Source: an uncultured Granulosicoccaceae bacterium (GTDB lineage: Bacteria > Pseudomonadota > Gammaproteobacteria > Granulosicoccales > Granulosicoccaceae). Taken from it: a stretch of 64,000 nt of DNA. Shown one piece after another: positions 63,409 through 64,000 of this stretch. The notes below the pieces were generated by a model. It searched no databases, had not been told where the DNA came from, and saw only the letters and a program-made list of their open reading frames with translations. The stretch's first letter is position 1; each line of letters begins with the position of its first letter. The stretch covers positions 1 through 64,000 of the forward strand of contig CALLLW010000008.1 of assembly GCA_938007995.1 (NCBI GenBank), written 5' to 3'. The position numbers were made by a program, and so were the translations under genes.

Positions 63409-64000
63409 TCACGATTCAACATAAAGCGTACGGCAATTATGCTTCAAAGAGGCAATTAATCGATGTCTGATTTCAGTTTCAACCACCCAGTTATGACTGG
63501 CGGAAGCCTGCACACTATCGTAGCTGTGATTGAGTTTTGGTCGCCCCTCTGAGTAACCAGCTACACATCCGTTTAACTTGTCACTATGACGGGCGGCAAT
63601 ATGTTCAATCCAGGCAAGCAATAAAAGCCCGGCTGACGGACTGCAGCAGAGCTCCCGGTGCAAAGATCTCCAGAGCTCAAGCGGCGGAGTGAGTATTGTA
63701 TGAAAGCTGCGGTGTGCCTTAAACCGGCGCCAGACTTTACTACGACGGTAAAATATATCATTGCTGGTGATACATAACATGCTCGCATCACTGCTCATGT
63801 ATCTATCCCACGATGGAGTCACAACATGTACAGATGCATGCTCTGTAATTCTCGAGTTACTACGATAATTATTAAAATAAATTCGTAGTCCCTGAATACG
63901 GTGGCTAAACTTATCTCCAGGCGCATTACCAGCAATTGTAAAACCACCGTGCTCAACGATTGCCTTCTCGAGCGAGCGATCTGCAGGGTTTACTGTAGAT
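63409..64000 (-). CDS. GT29-like glycosyltransferase, 5' end cut by window edge
   Basis: The frame is open to the right edge. The visible 196 residues read VEHGGFTIAGNAPGDKF, HRIQGLRIYFNNYR, then HVVTPSWDRYM, SPSAGLLLLAWIEHIAARH and a terminal NWVVETEIRHRLIASL. This order (an N-terminal GNxP element and an S-x-G-LLLL segment) resembles bacterial capsule glycosyltransferases of the GT29/sialyltransferase-like group. Placement beside kpsC/kpsS suggests it builds the capsule repeat. Donor sugar cannot be told. The N-terminus lies outside the window. Confidence 0.7.
   Translation of the reverse strand, partial: STVNPADRSLEKAIVEHGGFTIAGNAPGDKFSHRIQGLRIYFNNYRSNSRITEHASVHVVTPSWDRYMSSDASMLCITSNDIFYRRSKVWRRFKAHRSFHTILTPPLELWRSLHRELCCSPSAGLLLLAWIEHIAARHSDKLNGCVAGYSEGRPKLNHSYDSVQASASHNWVVETEIRHRLIASLKHNCRTLYVES

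Overview
The window looks like the chromosome of a marine-type gammaproteobacterium. Five diagnostic neighbourhoods support this: ygfB-pepP-ubiH divergent from a TIGR02449-type coiled-coil gene, zapA and 6S RNA; leuS overlapping lptE; rplM-rpsI; a yhfA-like OsmC gene divergent from crp/vfr beside trpC-trpD-trpG-trpE (the Pseudomonas-like arrangement); and ilvA divergent from rpiA. Genus cannot be fixed from the sequence alone. Most genes are housekeeping, with accessory patches between them. No tRNA, 5S/16S/23S rRNA, CRISPR array or prophage was seen.

Layout. 1-570: end of an IS with a truncated DDE transposase, stopping just before a Nudix CoA-pyrophosphatase gene. 1.3-7.6 kb (minus): a retropepsin-like/RimK fusion, a SWIM-SNF2 helicase and a DUF1704 metallopeptidase-like protein 18 bp upstream of the helicase. 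7.7-10.9 kb: lptE and leuS. 11-14.2 kb: a large protein with a SpoT-like HD hydrolase signature, then an EntD-type phosphopantetheinyl transferase. 14.2-15.2 kb: about 1 kb without a convincing gene. 15.2-18.2 kb: a GT-C membrane glycosyltransferase convergent with an FAD amine-oxidase-like protein. 18.5-22.9 kb: ubiquinone, peptidase and cell-division genes plus 6S RNA. 23-26.6 kb: a DUF2852 membrane protein and TetR regulator with twin palindromic operators, a small secreted protein, and a sugar dehydrogenase with its cytochrome c. 26.7-33.7 kb: ilvA, rpiA, a pentapeptide-repeat protein, PhyH, LysR, glnK-amtB and a lipoprotein cyclophilin. 33.8-36 kb: an OmpR-type two-component system.

36.2-41.7 kb holds an 1835-residue protein that is two UvrA-like units in one chain, with four Walker A motifs and four ABC signatures. 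It is followed without a gap by a TauE/SafE permease and an XdhC/CoxI protein, then a Rieske oxygenase. After a GGDEF-EAL protein come a MoxR ATPase and a CoxE-like VWA protein. These are molybdenum-hydroxylase/CO-dehydrogenase-style accessory genes, but no structural enzyme lies in the window. 50-53 kb: rplM-rpsI, a candidate CCUCC-rich small RNA, OsmC and crp. 53-57 kb: trpEGDC. 57.5-59.1 kb: class I fumarase. 59.2-64 kb: a Kps-type capsule cluster (KpsS-like, KpsC-like, an unknown tail-anchored protein and a GT29-like transferase running off the right edge).

Most unusual items: the tandem UvrA, the DUF1704 + SWIM-helicase pair, the synthetase-less SpoT-like HD protein, the putative CCUCC small RNA, the twin TetR operators, and several short tandem repeats placed at gene ends (18461, 50774, 57393).
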